Assembly: GCA_039798005.1 (NCBI GenBank)
Contig: JBDKGV010000196.1
Location: 1 to 6,648 of the forward strand
Direction of reading: 5' to 3'
DNA: 6,648 bases
Source of the DNA: JBDKGV01 sp039798005
GTDB lineage: Bacteria; Fibrobacterota; Fibrobacteria; UBA5070
Of the stretch, positions 6,173-6,648 are shown piece by piece. The stretch's first letter is position 1. Every line of letters begins with the position of its first letter. Under the pieces are notes generated by a model that saw only the letters and a list, made by a program, of their open reading frames with translations, made no database searches and was not told the origin of the DNA. A program made the translations under genes and the position numbers.

Positions 6173-6648
6173 ATGACGATTGAACAGATCTTCAAGGAAA
6201 TGGTGGATCGCGGCGCGTCCGACGTCCACTTGCGCGTTGGCGTGCCGCCAGCCTTGCGCATCAATGGAGATTTGTATCGCCTGCAGACCGATCGCGTCTC
6301 TCCCGAGATCATGGAGGGATTCCTTGCCGCGATCATGAACCGCAATCAGCGCGCGCGGTTCGACAGCGACTTGGAGTTGGATTTCGCGGTCGGCGTACGC
6401 GGCCTTGGCCGCTTTCGCGTGAATGCATTTCGCCAACGCGGCACGCCCGCCTTGGCGATCCGTCACATCACCCAGACGATCCCGACCTTCGATACGCTGG
6501 GAATGCCTGAAGTGGTCCGGGACCTTGCTCTGAAGGAACGCGGACTGATTCTGGTGACCGGTACGACCGGTTCGGGCAAGTCCACGACCCTTGCTTCGAT
6601 GATCGATCACATCAACGAGATGACGTCCTCGAACATCATCACGGTGGA
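6173..6648 (+). CDS. pilT: Type IV pilus retraction ATPase PilT (5' part, cut by window edge)
   Basis: This is the first 158 residues of a PilT-family hexameric ATPase, which disassembles type IV pili at the inner-membrane base to power twitching and DNA uptake. The N-terminal PAS-like domain begins with GASDVHLRVGVPPALRINGD (14-33), the signature start of PilT/PilU. The segment LELDFAVGVRGLGRFRVNAF (67-86) and RHI(97-99)-PTFDTLG follow. The Walker A motif is GTTGSGKST at 130-138. The Asp box, Walker B, His box and the C-terminal AIRNLIRE retraction motif lie beyond the edge, so PilT versus PilU cannot be fully settled, though the N-terminus reads as PilT. ATG 6173 lies 7 nt after the accB stop. 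No strong Shine-Dalgarno is visible (only a GAG near 6164), which suggests translational coupling to accB. Confidence 0.92.
   Translation, partial: MTIEQIFKEMVDRGASDVHLRVGVPPALRINGDLYRLQTDRVSPEIMEGFLAAIMNRNQRARFDSDLELDFAVGVRGLGRFRVNAFRQRGTPALAIRHITQTIPTFDTLGMPEVVRDLALKERGLILVTGTTGSGKSTTLASMIDHINEMTSSNIITV

Noticed and set aside
5614..6345. A 243-codon open frame on the minus strand under accB
   Set aside because: It overlaps accB and the pilT start. Its Arg/Gly/Cys-rich run is simply the reverse reading of the Ala/Pro linker codons.

Overview
The window is a compact, G+C-rich bacterial chromosome segment. A tRNA-His gene sits on the minus strand at the left edge. Seven protein genes follow on the plus strand, packed so tightly that they look like one transcriptional unit: overlaps of 1, 4 and 1 nt, then gaps of 1, 10 and 7 nt. 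The content (undecaprenyl/dolichyl-phosphate type glycosyltransferases, type II acetyl-CoA carboxylase subunits, a PilT-type ATPase) fits a Gram-negative-type bacterium with type IV pili. I cannot name the phylum from sequence alone. Fibrobacterota or a deltaproteobacterium-like lineage is a low-confidence guess. There are no insertion sequences, phage genes, CRISPR arrays or composition breaks, so this reads as core genome.

Layout. Positions 8-82: tRNA-His(GTG), minus strand, with a plausible promoter reading leftward at 94-121. Positions 140-850: soluble DPM1-like polyprenyl-phosphate mannosyltransferase. Positions 850-2436: a composite protein, a family 2 glycosyltransferase followed by the membrane and Rossmann part of a polyprenyl glycosylphosphotransferase without its catalytic domain. 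Positions 2433-3392: accA, carboxyltransferase alpha subunit. Positions 3392-3598: small UPF0434/Trm112-like protein lacking the usual zinc cysteines. Positions 3600-5669: large acidic TPR protein carrying five clear and one decayed copy of a 14-residue motif. Positions 5680-6165: accB, the biotin carrier protein. Position 6173 to the right edge: pilT, truncated by the window.

How they fit together. The two glycosyltransferases probably act on lipid-linked sugars for surface glycans or glycoproteins. AccA and AccB supply malonyl-CoA for fatty-acid and membrane synthesis. PilT powers pilus retraction. A shared envelope-growth or surface theme is possible, but the operon may simply be a housekeeping assortment. 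The two most unusual items are the TPR protein with its recurring G-x-D-[IV]-x-x-R-L-[DE]-x-L-F motif and the glycosyltransferase/half-glycosylphosphotransferase fusion.
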